Part shown: piece by piece, positions 22,394 through 34,838 of the stretch
How positions within the stretch are numbered: the stretch's first letter is position 1
Layout of the letters: each line of letters starts with the position of its first letter
NCBI GenBank assembly: GCA_001600175.1
Contig: BCJC01000001.1
Location: forward strand, 4,573,652-4,637,651
From: Erythrobasidium yunnanense
Taxonomy: Eukaryota; Basidiomycota; Cystobasidiomycetes; Erythrobasidiales; Erythrobasidiaceae
DNA length: 64,000 nt
Direction of reading: 5' to 3'
Notes under the pieces: generated by a model
What the model saw: the letters and a program-made list of their open reading frames with translations, nothing else
The model's database searches: none
Told to the model about the DNA's origin: nothing
Made by a program: the position numbers and the translations under genes

Positions 22394-24319
22394 ATGTTCG
22401 GCACAACACGGCCTTTCGTAGTTGGCGATCTGTCGCCGGGAAAGCGACCAGTCCGCTGCATCGAGGACATCAGGGAGCTAGATACGATACAGGATGGTAT
22501 GTACGACTATTGGAGTAGGTAGAGCATAGCTGATAGTATGAATAGGCGAGCGCACGACCAAGTGGGGTTGGCTTTCGGAATGGGGAGAAGGCTGCGTTAG
22601 GCCAAACGAGCTAGAGCAGGTAAGCTGCTCTCGCATGAGCATTCACACGTGCACATACTGACGTCCACTACGCGCTGCAGCTCCGACATGTAGGCGACGA
22701 TGAGTCCGATGCTGTTGTGCGCTTCCTTGGGCTGCGACCTGGCCAAGACGGTTTGAAAAGCTTGAACGAATACATGGCTTCGACTCCTGAAGAGGAATGG
22801 GACGAATGTATCAGAGTCTTCTGGAAGGCAGTTGCTAGAGATCCTCCTGCAGGTGTATCAGCACTACAGCCTTCTCAAGCCTATGCACATGCGAGAGAAA
22901 TGCAGCAGGAGCAGAAGCACGCATTCGAGAATGGGAAAGTGCATCTCGAGCAAGAAGGAGATTTCGAGAAGGCGCAAATGAACGGCAACTCGGATGGTTG
23001 CGTGGACGATCCCCGAGACAAGGTCTATACGCCCGATGCAGCTATTTTCGAGCAGAATAGGCATCCTCTGCCGACGCTTTCACAAGGTCAAGCTGTCTTC
23101 TGGCGATACTCCGGCGATATGTTCCACAGTCTATTGCATTTCTCGCTTGCCGGAGGTGAGCTTCGTCAAGGCCTGTACTAGACACCCAAGCTGATGGGAA
23201 AGTTGACAGGCTTCGCTTCCGCAAGGATCATGGCGACTCTCCGAGAGACTGGCTACCTGACATCCACCTCCCGCGATGCAACTTATCGGAGATTGATGGA
23301 AACAACGCAAGCTCTGACAGACTTTATGGGAGACATGACTCCTATTACTGGCAAGGGATGGCAAAGTGCGATAAGAGTCAGGATGCTGCATTCGCAAGTG
23401 CGCATACGGATCCTCGATGGAAAGTCGAAATTCAAGGAATACAGCGTAGAAAAGGATGGTATTCCTGTCAACCAAGAGTGCGTCGTCTTCTTTGGTGCAA
23501 CGACACAAAGTGCTGACCAACATGTGCAGAGACCTGCTTGGCACGTTAGGCGGCTTTTGCCTGGCCCCGCTATGGTGCCAGAAGCGGTTAGGAATCATAC
23601 TGACTGTGCAAGAAGAACAAGCTTTCATAGCAGCATGGCGGCACGTCGGCTACTATCTTGGCATCCAGGAATCATCTTTGACTAGGTTCTTCGGCACGGA
23701 CAATCCTGCTACGACTGGACCTGCACACCGCTTCTTCGCTTGCATCGCTTTCCATCTCTTCGATGCGCGAACACCGCCTAAAGACCCATTCTCCACCGCG
23801 ACCTACAAGATTCTTCATGCCGTTGCTCATCGGCCGCCAGGCGACCAGAGCACACTGTATCACTGCGAGCTCAGCCGGAAGTTGTTAGGGCACGGCTTAG
23901 CCGATCAACTAGCTATTCCTCGAGGATCATGGAAGGAATGGGCACAGTGTCAGCAATACGCGGCGAATAGCTGGGTGACATATCAGTTCTCCCGCTTCTA
24001 CACCAAGCGATGGAATGTCCAGCGGCAGCTTCTCTTCCGGAGGATCATTATTTTGATAGTTGCTTGGCAGCTAGGAGAGAAGCGTTCGCACTTCTCGTGG
24101 AAGGAAGAGAAGGACCACGAAAAGAAGATATCAGAACTGGATTCGAAAGAAGCAGGAGAGGAAGCAGGTCTGGAATTTGGCGTGCACATAGGAAAGCAAG
24201 TGAGGAGTCAAGCGAGATGGCTCTTTGGTGAGATGGGTGTCGTTCTAGCTGGTCTCGGAGTGACATCGGCTGTCCTCGCTTGGCAGATGGGTAAATATGT
24301 ATTGGCGTTTGTTCGATAA
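22394..24319 (+). CDS. MpaB/rubber-oxygenase-like haem protein (DUF2236 domain)
   Basis: Member of the ER-bound oxygenase MpaB / latex-clearing protein family, b-type haem oxygenases that cleave isoprenoid or related chains. The spliced protein starts MFGTTRPFVVGDLSPG. The domain begins at AVFWRYSGDMFHSLLHFS and LAGGFASARIMATLRETGYL. The segment SAIRVRMLHSQVRIRIL has the V-R-x-x-H-x-x-x-R pattern of the haem-proximal helix, then GFCLAPLWCQKRLGI. A hydrophobic C-terminal helix (about 24230-24310) would anchor it in a membrane, as in MpaB. Introns include the ones joining IQDG|ERTT, LAGG|FASA and VNQE|DLLG, all GT-AG. No biosynthetic cluster surrounds it, so the substrate is unknown. Confidence 0.8.
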
Positions 24320-24465
24320 GTTAGATAGTCTGTGAATTGTCGTCGTACTACATAGCACATAGTTCATCAGCATAGTCGTAATCCAACGCATCTCCCCAAT
24401 GCCTTTGGCTTTGTTCCGGTCTGACTGCTCCCGGTTGACCTGAATTGCCCAAGGAATCGCCCAAG

Positions 24466-27161
24466 ATGTCGATGATTGGCAGTTCAAGTGTCAACAACAG
24501 CAGTGCGAACCTTATCTGTGGGTATCCTATCCGCCATGGCGCCGTCATGGCTGGACCACACGTCAAGCACCGGGGTCCGACACAGGCGCAAGCTGGGCAT
24601 CTGCCAGGCGCGCAGTCTAATCCAGAATTCAAAGAAACGAAATGCATCAGTCTCGAATGGAAGCTGTCGAACCTGAAGAACCTGTTTGAATCGAGCCGAG
24701 GAGACGTGAAGAGCCGGTGCATCAAGTCGGCACCCTTTGGGGAAGGCAAATGGGAAATCTTCTTCTACGCTAACTCGGTATGCTGCGAACCTGTTGCTGC
24801 TGGCGCCGCCTGTTCAAGGGCTTGGCCGCCCTTTCATGCCCAATCGCCCGGGACAACGCGCTGATATACTGCCTCTATCGCTTCATCAACTTGACAGGGC
24901 TCCGACTATGTGTCTCTCTACCTCTCTGCTGAGCCTACGGCCGAAGAACGCGAAAGGGGACATGTTCAAGCTGCAAAGAAGCCGTCCTCGGCTATGCCAC
25001 CTACAACTCCCTTCGCGGCTCCATCCTCTTCAGCAGCAGCTATGAGAAGTAGTCAGCAGATACAACAGTCCCAACAGCAACAGCAGCAGCAAGTCGGAGG
25101 AAACACGTCTGGAACCGCTGGCGGTTTGACCTGGGTACGAGATGGATCCTTCGGCTTCTCTCTCGAGATACGCGGAATAGGCGCGAAGGAGACTCCCATC
25201 AAGACAATGGAAGCTGCAGACCATGTCTTCTCTTCTGAAGCTAGGAATTGGGGTTGGCAGTCTTTCGCAAGAAGAAGCGATGTCTACTTCAACAACTCGC
25301 TCGTCAAGCATCACGATGCATTCATTGTGGCATGTACCGTCACGTATACTCCTACTGTCCCTACTCCGTCGCCGCATAACGATCTGCACAGGAAGATGCT
25401 GCCTGTCGAGCTACTCAACGCGTTCTCTGGCCTCTTCGATGACCCAGATTATTCAGACGTGCAATTTATCATCAAGTGAGTAACTTCAAATCTATATAAG
25501 GACCGTGCTGATCACCGTATATAGGTCTCGCTCTCAGACGACAGGAAAGAAGAGACAGCGCTCGCTATACGCAATCAAGAGGATCCTAGCTGCCCGATCC
25601 GAATGTGAGTATCTTGCCACTTTACCTTCTTCCTCACTCGCTAATGATAGACGATCAGATTTCAATGTCATGTTCTCTTCGGGGTTCAGCGAAGATTCGC
25701 ATGTTCCTCCTTCCTCCGACAATACAGCAAGTACAGCGAAGTCGAAGGCACCACAAGCGAATGAAGCTATGGACGAAGACGAACAAGACGAGTCGTCTGA
25801 TGACTACAGCGATAGTACGCTAGAATCCGATGACGAAGTCATGCAGTTCGAGAGCGACGAGTCAGGTCAAAGCGAGGTTGACGAGGAGCACGAAATGCAA
25901 CCGAAACAGGTCGAGCAGGTTCCCGCAGAGAAAGATGTTGCCAAGCCGGTCGAGGAGGAATATGATGAGGATGATGAAGAGGCTTCTGATGATGAAGGCG
26001 AGACGGACGATGAAGACGATGATGAAGAACAAGTCTCTGCCCACTCAAGCATAGATTCGTACAACGCATCCAAGCTATCGAAAGATCAAGCGGACTCACT
26101 CTCATCTATCGAAACTGCGAAAGGCAAGAGCGCAAGCTACAAAGAAGCTCTAGCAGCTTCGGAGCGAGAGAACAGTATGGCATTAGACGACGAGACCGAC
26201 GCACCGTACCAGGATAATAATGTTTCGAGACCTCTCAGGAGACCAAAAGACGCGCCGGGTCTATCGACCATGAGATCCGTCTCTACCATGCTTTCACCTA
26301 GCAAAGTGGCTCCCGCTCCTGCGCAAGCGGAAAGAGCGGCCAAGAAGCAGAAAAAGAACTCCCGCGCTGCAGATCCAGCAAGCAAGAAGCGCGTAGTAGT
26401 GGTCGTGCGTGATGCGGCGTAAGTACACGGATGTCTTTGCTCTGGAAGGAAAAGCTGACGTATTTTGTCCTCCTCCCAGCTACGCTACCTATAGAGCTCT
26501 GCTGTACTTCCTCTATACAGACACTATCACCTTCTCCCCTCTCTCTTCGGCCTACACACATGAGAAGGACACTGCCGAGGCATTGAACGTAGCCGTAAGT
26601 GCTTCAGCTCCTCATCTTCGGCAACGCAGCGTGCTAATCTCTTGCCCAATCTCTTTCCAGTTCCCCTTCGACTCACGACGAGCGTACTATGCCGCTCACT
26701 ATCCGCGCTCACACAGCAACGGCACTTCGTCCGATCAAGCAGCAAGCAGTAAATCGATCTACAAGCTCGCCGACAAGCTCAACATGCCCGAATTGAAAGC
26801 ACGCGCTTTCGAGCACATCATCAATAGTCTTACGGTAGAGACTATCCCCTACGAAGCGTTCTCGGCATTCTCGAACCAATTCCCCGAGATCAAGAGGGTC
26901 CAGGTGGAGTTGCTGTTGGCTCATTGGGTGACTTTGCCGCTTGTTCTACGTATTAGGCATAGCGCTGACGTAGTTTGCTCGCAGAACGACATCAAGCATG
27001 GTCAAGCTATGAAGAACGTCTTCAGACTCGTCCGTCAAGATCCAGAACGCTTCCCGGCTTTCGAAGAGGTTTTCGGAAGCATCATCGCCAACCTCGAATA
27101 TCGCATGCCAACTGCACACCCTACTATCAGTGCTCATGCTAGCAAAGAAACAGCTGCCTAA
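24466..27161 (+). CDS. MATH-BTB protein with a large charged insert inside the BTB domain
   Basis: Probable CUL3 substrate adaptor of SPOP type. The MATH domain is at the N-terminus (WKLSNLKNLFESSRGDVKSR, WEIFFYANSGSDYVSLYL, WGWQSFARRSDV). A glutamine-rich loop lies near 25060-25095. BTB begins at LLNAFSGLFDDPDYSDVQFI and YAIKRILAARSEYFNVMFSS. It is then interrupted by about 235 residues, acidic (25760-26040) then basic with KKQKKNSRAADPASKKR, a bipartite nuclear-signal-like stretch, before resuming at RVVVVVRDAAYATYRALLYF and LYTDTITF, and ending with SIYKLADKLNMPELKARAFE. The insert is mostly in one exon. The start at 24466 is the first ATG of the open frame; an upstream exon cannot be excluded. 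Confidence 0.82.
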
Positions 27162-27468
27162 GATCCTTATCTGTGCCATTCTCGATCTTCTGGAAACATT
27201 ACCCTCTCCGATGCTTTTCACTATATCCCCATGTCCTCCGTACTATGTAGCACTCCTCCAGTTTCAGTCCTCGTGATCAGTCTTATCGTCTATTGTTATT
27301 GTCTCCCGATCTCTGCCTTCTCACATTTCCACACATCCGTATTCACGCGCTTTCGGGCATTGTATGACTAGCTGTTGGCGATACTATATTACGCTTAGGA
27401 CTTACAACGACAGATCGAATACTCAAAGCTGACAAACTACTCAGGGCTAGCTAATGGGCTTGACATTT

Positions 27469-28456
27469 CTACCGCCTCGCACCACCTCTCTTCTTCCCGC
27501 TCCCTCTTGCTGATTTCCCTCCTCTTCCACCACCGCTACTCTTCGCAGAGCTCCTCCTCATCTCAGCCTGTTCCATCCTCCTCGCTTTCTGCTTAAGCGA
27601 CTCCGCTCTTCTAGCAGCCTTCGTCTCATATGTGAATTTCTTGGGCGCTTTCTTCGTAGGTGTATCATTGGGCGTCGTGAATGGTTGTTTCTTGACTGGT
27701 AACGTGGAAGTAGATGTAGATGCTTTCTGCGCGCGCATACGGCTAGGCGCTATCGCTGCAAACATATTCGCATTCGGTCCATCCATGTCGATATCTCCAT
27801 CTTCATCACCATCATCTTGCTCATTATCGTCTTCTCCTTCAGCGCTATCGCCATTCATATCCAAATCTTGAATGACGACCCTGCTAGTCATTTCTTCATT
27901 TTCATACTCTTGCTCTTCAGGCTCGCCGTCATCGTCGTCGTTGTCTGATGTACCGGCTGTAGGAGCTTCTACTTCGCCCTCTGTCCCGCCATAGTACTCC
28001 TTTGCAGCTTCGACGTTGATTTTCGCTTGTTCTTTGCGGGCGTCTCGGAGCTGGCAAGAACACAAAGTCAAATCAGAATTGATGATGTGGTTCTTGATGT
28101 GTAATTCCGCACCTCCTGTCGCATCTGCAGCCTTGCTTCGCGCTCCTTGACTTCGGCTCGCGCTTTTGCAGCGTCCTTCTTCTCTTTCTTTCGCTTCGAA
28201 AAGCCAGTCAAGTAATCTCTGCGACATCAACATAAGTTTGCTGATCTTTATGGCGTATATTTGCTGCTCACCGCCGCGACTCGTCGTCCCATACGACTTC
28301 TTTGACGGGCCGCCCTCCTCCTCCTGCTGAACGGCCTTTCCCTCGAGAAGTGCTGCTCCCTCCACGACCTCTGCCTCGTCCTCTCCCTCGTCCTGATGTT
28401 GCGCCGTCACGGCCCGGCCGCTGCTTCCACCGTGCTTCGGCTGTTGAATGCACCAT
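27469..28456 (-). CDS. RRP17: Ribosomal RNA-processing protein 17 (Nop25/NOL12 family)
   Basis: Nucleolar 5'-3' exonuclease family that trims 5' ends of 5.8S and 25S rRNA. The N-terminal exon carries an RG-rich tract (RGRGRGRGRGG, 28350-28400), then VKEVVWDDESRRDYLTGF and SKRKKEKKDAAKARAEVKER, the family signature YLTGFxKRK. An acidic middle and a Lys/Arg/Gly-rich tail (KSARGSGKKRGGARR) follow. Two introns fall after DDESR and after LQMRQE. The start at 28456 (MVHSTAEARW) is chosen because the same frame upstream shows no family features. It converges with the MATH-BTB gene (307 bp without other genes). Confidence 0.88.
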
Positions 28457-28734
28457 CGAGCAAGATTCGGTGTGGAAACGACCTGGGCTAGAAAAGTTGC
28501 GCTGATGGTACAACGAGCTTTGTGCGAATGATTGGCTGGTTATCAACGACGTTTCACTGAATAACGGCTGCGAACGGACAGCTTCATAGACTGAGATCTG
28601 GTGGGACAATCGCGCCGACGTACTGCTAACGAGAGCGCGCGTAGTGTAGCTTGAATCAAGCTGTAGCGACGTCAGTGTACATGGCCAGCACTGTGTTGTG
28701 TGACATCCGCCTTTGCAGCCCGCCTTCACTATCA

Positions 28735-29844
28735 TTAAGGGTCGTCTGTGAGATATTTAAAGTCTGTGCGCATGGCCTCTTGTCGCTTTCTGCAGAGCGC
28801 CTCCCAACGCGCGATCGAAGGGTCCCTCGCGCGCGCTTCCTTCAACCAATCCTCCTCTTCCTCCACTCGACTGTCAGCCTCTGGCTCCTCAACGACTTTC
28901 GCTTCTTGACTGGATAAAGCAGCCCTTCTGGCTTCGGTCTTCCTCGCCTCCTCCGCCTCTTCCAGCTTGTCTAATCTCCTCACTGTCCTGACTATCTCTT
29001 CCAGCAGGTAGACTTTCACGTAATGCCTTCCCGGCGTCCTGCATTCCGGGCAGTCTGGCGTGGTTGTAAGGTTGTACAGACGGTGTCGAGAATCACTCCA
29101 CTGTCGGAGGCATTGCTGACACATTGTATGTCCGCACTCGAGCGTAACGACGTCGTTTGCGGAGTATAGCTCGTAGCACAACGAGCATGCTAAAGTCGAT
29201 TTGAGCGACTCAAAGACGTCTCTCATACGTGAGTATGACTGAAACAGCTCCGAATCCTGCAATCATCACACTTCTATCAGCTATTGATCAGTCTGGGCTA
29301 CATCGAATCGGCCTACGCTTGTCGGCATATAGTCTCGAGCAGCTTGAAGCTCGTCTATCTCTTTCTCCTTCAGTAGGAGAGCTTCTTTCAAGTCTGCTAT
29401 CTGTAGCTGAGCATCGACATAGCGTTCTTCTTTGCCCGACACCCCTCGGCGACTGCCATGAGACTATCATATCAGCTTACTTTCACCCATCAGTAGAGAT
29501 GGCCCTACCTCTTCTGTACATCATCTGATAGGAGCTTGTTCTGATACGCCAGGCTGATCACCGTCTACCAGAACCGACAAAGGCCAAGCTTAATCAGCTT
29601 AGGCGCCACGATGTCCCAGCTCAGATAACCGCACAGCTCTGTACTTGTCGCGCTCGGATTCTAGATGTCTTGCTCCTTCCAGCGCATTAACCAGCGCGTC
29701 GTTCTGCTGCTTCGCTTTCGCTAGCTGTTTCTGAAGGAGATCGATATGCAGCTTGTACTGCTCGACGTCTTCATCGCCATCGTCGCCGTCTTTCTGCTGC
29801 TTATCGCGCTTGAATATCTTCTTGAACACATCGTCGACGTCCAT
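28735..29844 (-). CDS. RING-finger E3 ubiquitin ligase with N-terminal coiled coil
   Basis: Four or more exons. The N-terminus MDVDDVFKKIFKRDKQQ runs into a long coiled coil (LLQKQLAKAKQQNDALVNAL, then QIADLKEALLLKEKEIDELQ). The C3HC4 RING is CSLCYELYSANDVV, ECGHTMCQQCLRQW, then DCPECR. The tail is rich in Glu and Arg and ends FKYLTDDP. The coiled coil suggests dimerisation; partners and substrates are unknown. An ATG at 29862, six codons upstream, is an alternative start. The gene lies 278 bp upstream of RRP17 on the same strand. Confidence 0.8.
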
Positions 29845-30213
29845 CGTCAGGCGATAGTACAAGCATTAGGTAGCTGGTTAACCTTTGATCTGAAATCAGG
29901 TCGGCCCGGTTTGAACGTCACGTGGATGATTCCATGGCATTCCAGTCATTCCATGCAGTAAGAAGACAGTGTAAAGAGTATCGTGTAAGCACAGCATCTA
30001 AAAGCACTAAACATCGACAACGAGAGAAACTCGAAAGACCGGAAATCCCTACCCTATCTGACAACTTCAAAACGAAAGCTACATCGTCAATTAAATGTCT
30101 TGAATCCTCTTTATATGCGTTGGTGTTGTTATTGTATTATTGTAAAACTGTCCAGCAGTGAGCAGTCGAATCCATTCATCGAACATGCCGTTTCGTGGAA
30201 GATCGAGCCAGCT
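29845..30213. other. Intergenic region between the RING gene and the HSF-type gene
   Basis: 369 bp. AT-richer than its surroundings around 30060-30140 (3' UTR of the HSF-type gene). No gene seen. Confidence 0.5.
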
Positions 30214-33200
30214 TCATCTGCCCGCTTTACTGACAGCGTTCAAGATACGCTTGTTGCGCATGCTTGGGCGATTCCTGCTAGAAGTGGACGTAGGCCTAGC
30301 TTGAACAGCATCTTCTCTTGTCTCCTCAGGCGGGTTGAGGGGAGTAGTGAGCCTGGGAGTCTTGAAGGTCGCCTTGTGAGCGTCCTTGTGTTCACTATCT
30401 CCTTCTTCATCTTGTTGGATCGACCGCTTCTTTGTGTACTGTCTCTTCTCTTTCATAGGCGGACCGCTGCGAGACTTGCGCTGCTGACTGTTCTTGTCGA
30501 GCTCAGCCAGCGCCTTGGCTCGAGCAGCGGCGGCCTTCGTAGATTTTGTAGCCGACGAAGCACCCGCTCGAACAAGTATAGGGGACTTGAAAGTTGCCGT
30601 CTTGCTTGTGTTGGTGGTATTCCTCTTCTCCTCCCTCTCGGCTTGTTCAGTAAGCGAGACCTTGCGTATGATACGCGGTTCTGTAGCTTCCAATTCGCCG
30701 ATCATGGTATCTAGACTCGTTCGAGTGACGGGTCGTACGTTCTCGTAATCGTACTGAGGTGGTGAGGGAGGAAGACTGCCATCATCTACTGAGCGCCGCT
30801 TCTCTAGCTCGACTAGCCTCATGTCGGCTATTGTCTGTCGACGATGTAGCTTGACTTGCTTGCGGACTTTGGAAAAATCGAGAGCCGGTCCTGGATGAGC
30901 TTCAAAGAGGAAAGGGTCGCAGGTCTTCTTGCTTAGATCGCGCGAAAAGACCAAGGTAGAGCCAGCAGGAGCGGATAGACGCATGCTGTCGTCCTCGACA
31001 GTGTCTTCAGAGCCAGCTCGGCTTTCACGGCCCGTCTGCTTCTCAGCTGCATCTTTCGGAAGGCTAGCCATAAGGTTCTTCAGCATAGCAGAGAAATCAT
31101 CTCGATAGCCTTCATCCACGACCTTGTCATGGATACACAGTGTATTGTGCCGAGGCCGAGGTACATCAACGCCCGAGAATTGCAAAAGGAGGCGCTCGCC
31201 ATTCTCCATCGTGTAAGCAGCTCCTTCGACATTGAACTCGAGGTACATGCTAGAGTCTTCATAGCTTAGCAGTTTGCTGTCGGCCCAGTTGCAGAAGGGG
31301 CCGTATAAGCCTGGCTCGGCGTCCTCGCTGCTGGCGACGATATTGGATGAAGAAGCAGTATAGAGAGGAATTACAGTTTCGTCTGATGGAGAACCTTGCG
31401 GCGTACCAAAGTACGCTGATGGTGACTCTTGAGATAGACTTGGGAGCTCCTCTTGCAGGCTTGTGCTGATCGCTTCTGATACTTGCTCTTCTTGCTCTGC
31501 AGCAAGACTTTCGATTTCTGGGATCTCCACTTGCAAATCCAGCAACAAGATAGACTGCCCGGTCTTTGGAGATCCAAAATTATATAGCCCTTGGCTACCG
31601 AAGACCTGAGAAACGTCACTGGCTCTTCTGAGAGTTTTCGACTCTGGATTTAGCATGCCCGTAGAGTCTGCTAGATTCGAACAATAGGATAGATTGTGGC
31701 TCGACCTCTGGCGCCCGAGAGGGAAGGCTGCCCTCTCCAGATCCGAATCGGCAGGCTTATTGATGAGGAAGAGCTCTTCAACCATCACTTCGTCCTCGTC
31801 GAGCGGTACTACAATGTCTGCATCTCTGCATGAGAGCTGTGCGTCGGCTGTCTCTGGGATAGCTGGACCTGGAGGCTCAGGACGTCGGTCCTCGACAGGA
31901 GATGGCGGAGTCGGTGTCTTTTGCTTCTCGGGTGCAGTCGGTACTGAGAGAGTGCTGACATGCGCTGCTCCTTCTTCAGCGGGAGTAATGTCTCTGGCTG
32001 GAGCAACTATGATGTGCAGCTGCGCAACATCATCCTCAAGCGGACTTTCCTTCTGTGCAATCTCGTCTTCGATCATGATCTCCTGGCACTGAGCAGGAGT
32101 TACATCTCTTGCAGGCTCTGCAGCTTCGGGATACCCGAAGAGCTTTCTGGCGAATAGTTCATCCTGTCTTTCGATCTCTTCCAGCTTGGCTATTTTACCA
32201 GCTTCATCGAAGTTCATGACTCCTTCTTCATCTTGATCATTGTCGAGATCGTCGATATCTGTAAGAGGAGAAGGAGGAGCATCTTGTGCTCTAGCCGGTT
32301 CTGCTTTCGTAGAGGGAAAGGGAGAAAGAGAAGCTGGAGTTGGCAAATGGATACGATTTGATGCAGGACGAAGAAGTGGAAGACCGCTATCGACTCCGGT
32401 CAAGGGAGAAGATGCAATATAGTCCAAGTCGTCGCTTTCCTTGACAGGCGGAAGACTAGACGTTCTAGCAGCTGGAGATAAGGAGGTTGGTGTGCGAAGA
32501 TGATGTTTCGTACGAGGAGGGGAAGTGAAGTCTTCGGAGACTAGGGTGGTTGAAGAAGATGTCGCTCTAGTACCTCTTGATAATTCTCGCCCCAATCGCT
32601 CTTTGAGCACCTTCATGTCTTCACGCTCTTCTGCAGTAGGCTCGATCGGCTCTACTGATGCTTCCTCCTTTCTCGAAGCTGCGGTTCTGCCAGTTTTACA
32701 TCGCTTCTTTGGCCTTTCTGTGACTTCGTCTTCGTTGTCGTCTTCAAAAAGCAGATACAGTTCCTCTTCGGTATCCTCGTTGTCCTCCGCGATGTCCATC
32801 ATCTCATTTCGGGTAGGCCTACAAGCTCGAGGATATCGCGACGAAAAGGTTGAACAGTCTTCCAAATTTCGCAGTGAGGACCTTCGAGTAAGAACACCAT
32901 CGGCTTCCGTCGAAGGAGAACGAGTTGATGCTGAATTGGAATGTGCTGCTTCGTCTTTCACTGAAAGATTGGTCTTTCGAGGCCATCTTCCTCTGCCCTT
33001 GACAGCAACGGCGACCTCTGGAGGCTCTTCGACTTTTGTAACAGCTTCCACTGCTGTAATACATGCTAATCCGTTAGAGATCGTGCTTGCAGCTGCAGGA
33101 GAATTGGGTCGCTCACCTTTCTCCGACGTGTCATCTTCTGCTGGACCTCGTTCAACAGCCTTCTTCGAAAGTCTCACTTGTGCAACGCTCGATGTTACTC

Positions 33201-34838
33201 TTCCTCTACCTCTTCCTCTACCTCGCCCTGATCCTCTTCCTCTTGATGTGCCTGTGCCTCTCGCTATGGCGCTCGAGCCCTTTCTACCGGCAAGGCTGGC
33301 AAAGGATTCGACCAAGTCCCCTATCGCTCTTGAAGACGGGACAGCAGTCCCTTGAAGTTGACTTGCTAGAGCAGACATCCCAGCTTCGGCCTGTGCGCGA
33401 GCTTGAGCTTCGCGGAGAAGTCTTGCTTTCTTAGCTTTGGCCGCCCAATGATCTTCGCCTCGAGGTAGGCTCTTTGTTGGTTTTTCCTTGAGAGCAGTCA
33501 AAGCTGCAAGTTTCGCTGGTCGAAGAGGAGGGAATGCAGCGACGGCGCTTTGGTGGTCTGCTTGGACGTCTTCTGTAGCTTCGAGGTCTTGCTGCGGAGA
33601 ATCTGGCGTGTTGACTATGCTGATTGCAGCTTCGGGCACCTCGAGTGCAGGTGAAGCTATCGAAGGAGGTCGGGACGGTAGCTTGGCAGAAGGTTTGGCA
33701 GGTGCCGCTGCGGCAGCCATGCGGAGTCTCTCCCCTATGGTGGACGTCGGAACGTATTCCGCGTCCTTCATCGCTTGCCTTTCAGCTCTGTTGGTGTTGC
33801 AAGCTATAGTGGCTGCGAAGTTGAGCGCAGAATCTGCAGATTCCGAATATGAATAGTCTGCATGATGGTCGAAGGTCTGGACATATGGAAGCGAAGTGTC
33901 AGCGGAGATTTATGGGGGATATGCCAATAGCAGGGAAGTGCGTTGCTCACGTAGTCCTTGCTGTGGTAGACGGCTAGACCTGTACCCTGAGTATGCAGCT
34001 CTTGCTCGACTTCCGTGTAAGCATGACGGTGGACTGGAAAGAAGCCGTGTTTCTTCAATCAAACATCGAACAAGACAATCAGCGAAAATTGGGAGACGTG
34101 AATCAGTCGGTAGCGTACCCAGAGCTGCGCCTCCTACGGATCGCGATGTATAGAAGGATTAACACATAAGATGAAATGCAGGGAAGGACCAGTCTCAGCT
34201 TTGTTCAAGTCTGTTCTGCATCGAGATTCAAGGGAACATACCATAGAACCCCATTGACTGTGAGCGAGCCACCTGAGCTCCTTCAAGTCTTTCCTCATCT
34301 GTTCTTTCTCGAAGATATACAGTCTCGTCCCATCCTTCGACCATCGGACGACCGTGCCCTTTGCTTTTTTCGAGGTGTATCTGCGCAAATCCGGTAGTTC
34401 ATCAGCATATTGTCAAGGTCTGTAAACGCAGGAGAATAGAGGGACTACATACTCTTCGAGTTTGCGTAGGAAAGGCGGCTTTGGCTTGCCGTACGATTTC
34501 GCCGTTGAACGAGCGGATATTGGAGGAGGGTGAGGTGGAAACGAAGCTGGAGCTACTTCTGGTTGTTCGATAGTATCATTATACTCTGCATCATCGAGCA
34601 AATCCCGCTTCCTCTTGCTTCTTCGTAGAGGAGACAAACTCGTCTCAGACAACACTACATCGACTTGAGCATAGATCGACGAGGAGGAGGAAGAGCGAGG
34701 TGGTGATGATGTTACTGATCCTTTCTTATTGTGAGGTACAGTAGTGATGATGGGCCTTGTCGATGTTCCGAGGTTGATGACCTGTTCTGACAGATCCTTA
34801 TCCGCCTGAGTCTGTGTCGACTTTCGACGTCCTGGCAT
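30214..34838 (-). CDS. Large HSF-type DNA-binding domain protein
   Basis: About 1,400 residues. The start MPGRRKSTQTQADKD precedes a heat-shock-factor-type winged helix: KPPFLRKLEE, VVRWSKDGTRLYIFEKEQMR, then HSQWGSMEAQLWKHGFFPV, which aligns without gaps to the HSF recognition-helix region HSNFSSFVRQLNKYGFRKV. The invariant recognition Arg is replaced by Ala. Five exons build the domain, one of them a 15-nt microexon (34119-34133) encoding EAQLW. The rest is one long exon, disordered, with acidic (EDNEDTEEELYLLFEDD), RG-rich (GRGRGRGRGR) and basic segments. A more ordered block lies around 31000-31250 (SSMYLEFNVEGAAYTMENGE, LLLQFSGVDVPRP). Introns: 34381-34452, 34134-34241, 34053-34118 and one near 33880-33955. 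Fold call is good; target DNA unknown. Confidence 0.75.
34119..34133 (-). other. 15-nt microexon in the HSF-type DNA-binding domain
   Basis: GAGGCGCAGCTCTGG lies between an acceptor (CCGTAG) and a donor (GTACGC) on the minus strand. Including it fills the HSF recognition helix exactly; skipping it deletes EAQLW but keeps the frame. Flanking introns are 108 and 66 nt. Confidence 0.7.

Noticed and set aside
22394-24319. Secondary-metabolite cluster around the MpaB-like oxygenase
   Set aside because: No polyketide synthase, terpene synthase, prenyltransferase or P450 is nearby.
25060-25095. CAG-rich run as a microsatellite expansion
   Set aside because: It encodes a short glutamine-rich loop with mixed CAA/CAG codons inside the MATH domain, ordinary for such proteins.
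10276-28456. A ribosome/growth-control gene cluster (UBP3, NOP16, NOT3, RRP17, SEA4, VMA13)
   Set aside because: The genes lie on both strands, interspersed with unrelated ones, and each is a universal housekeeping gene; clustering is not supported.
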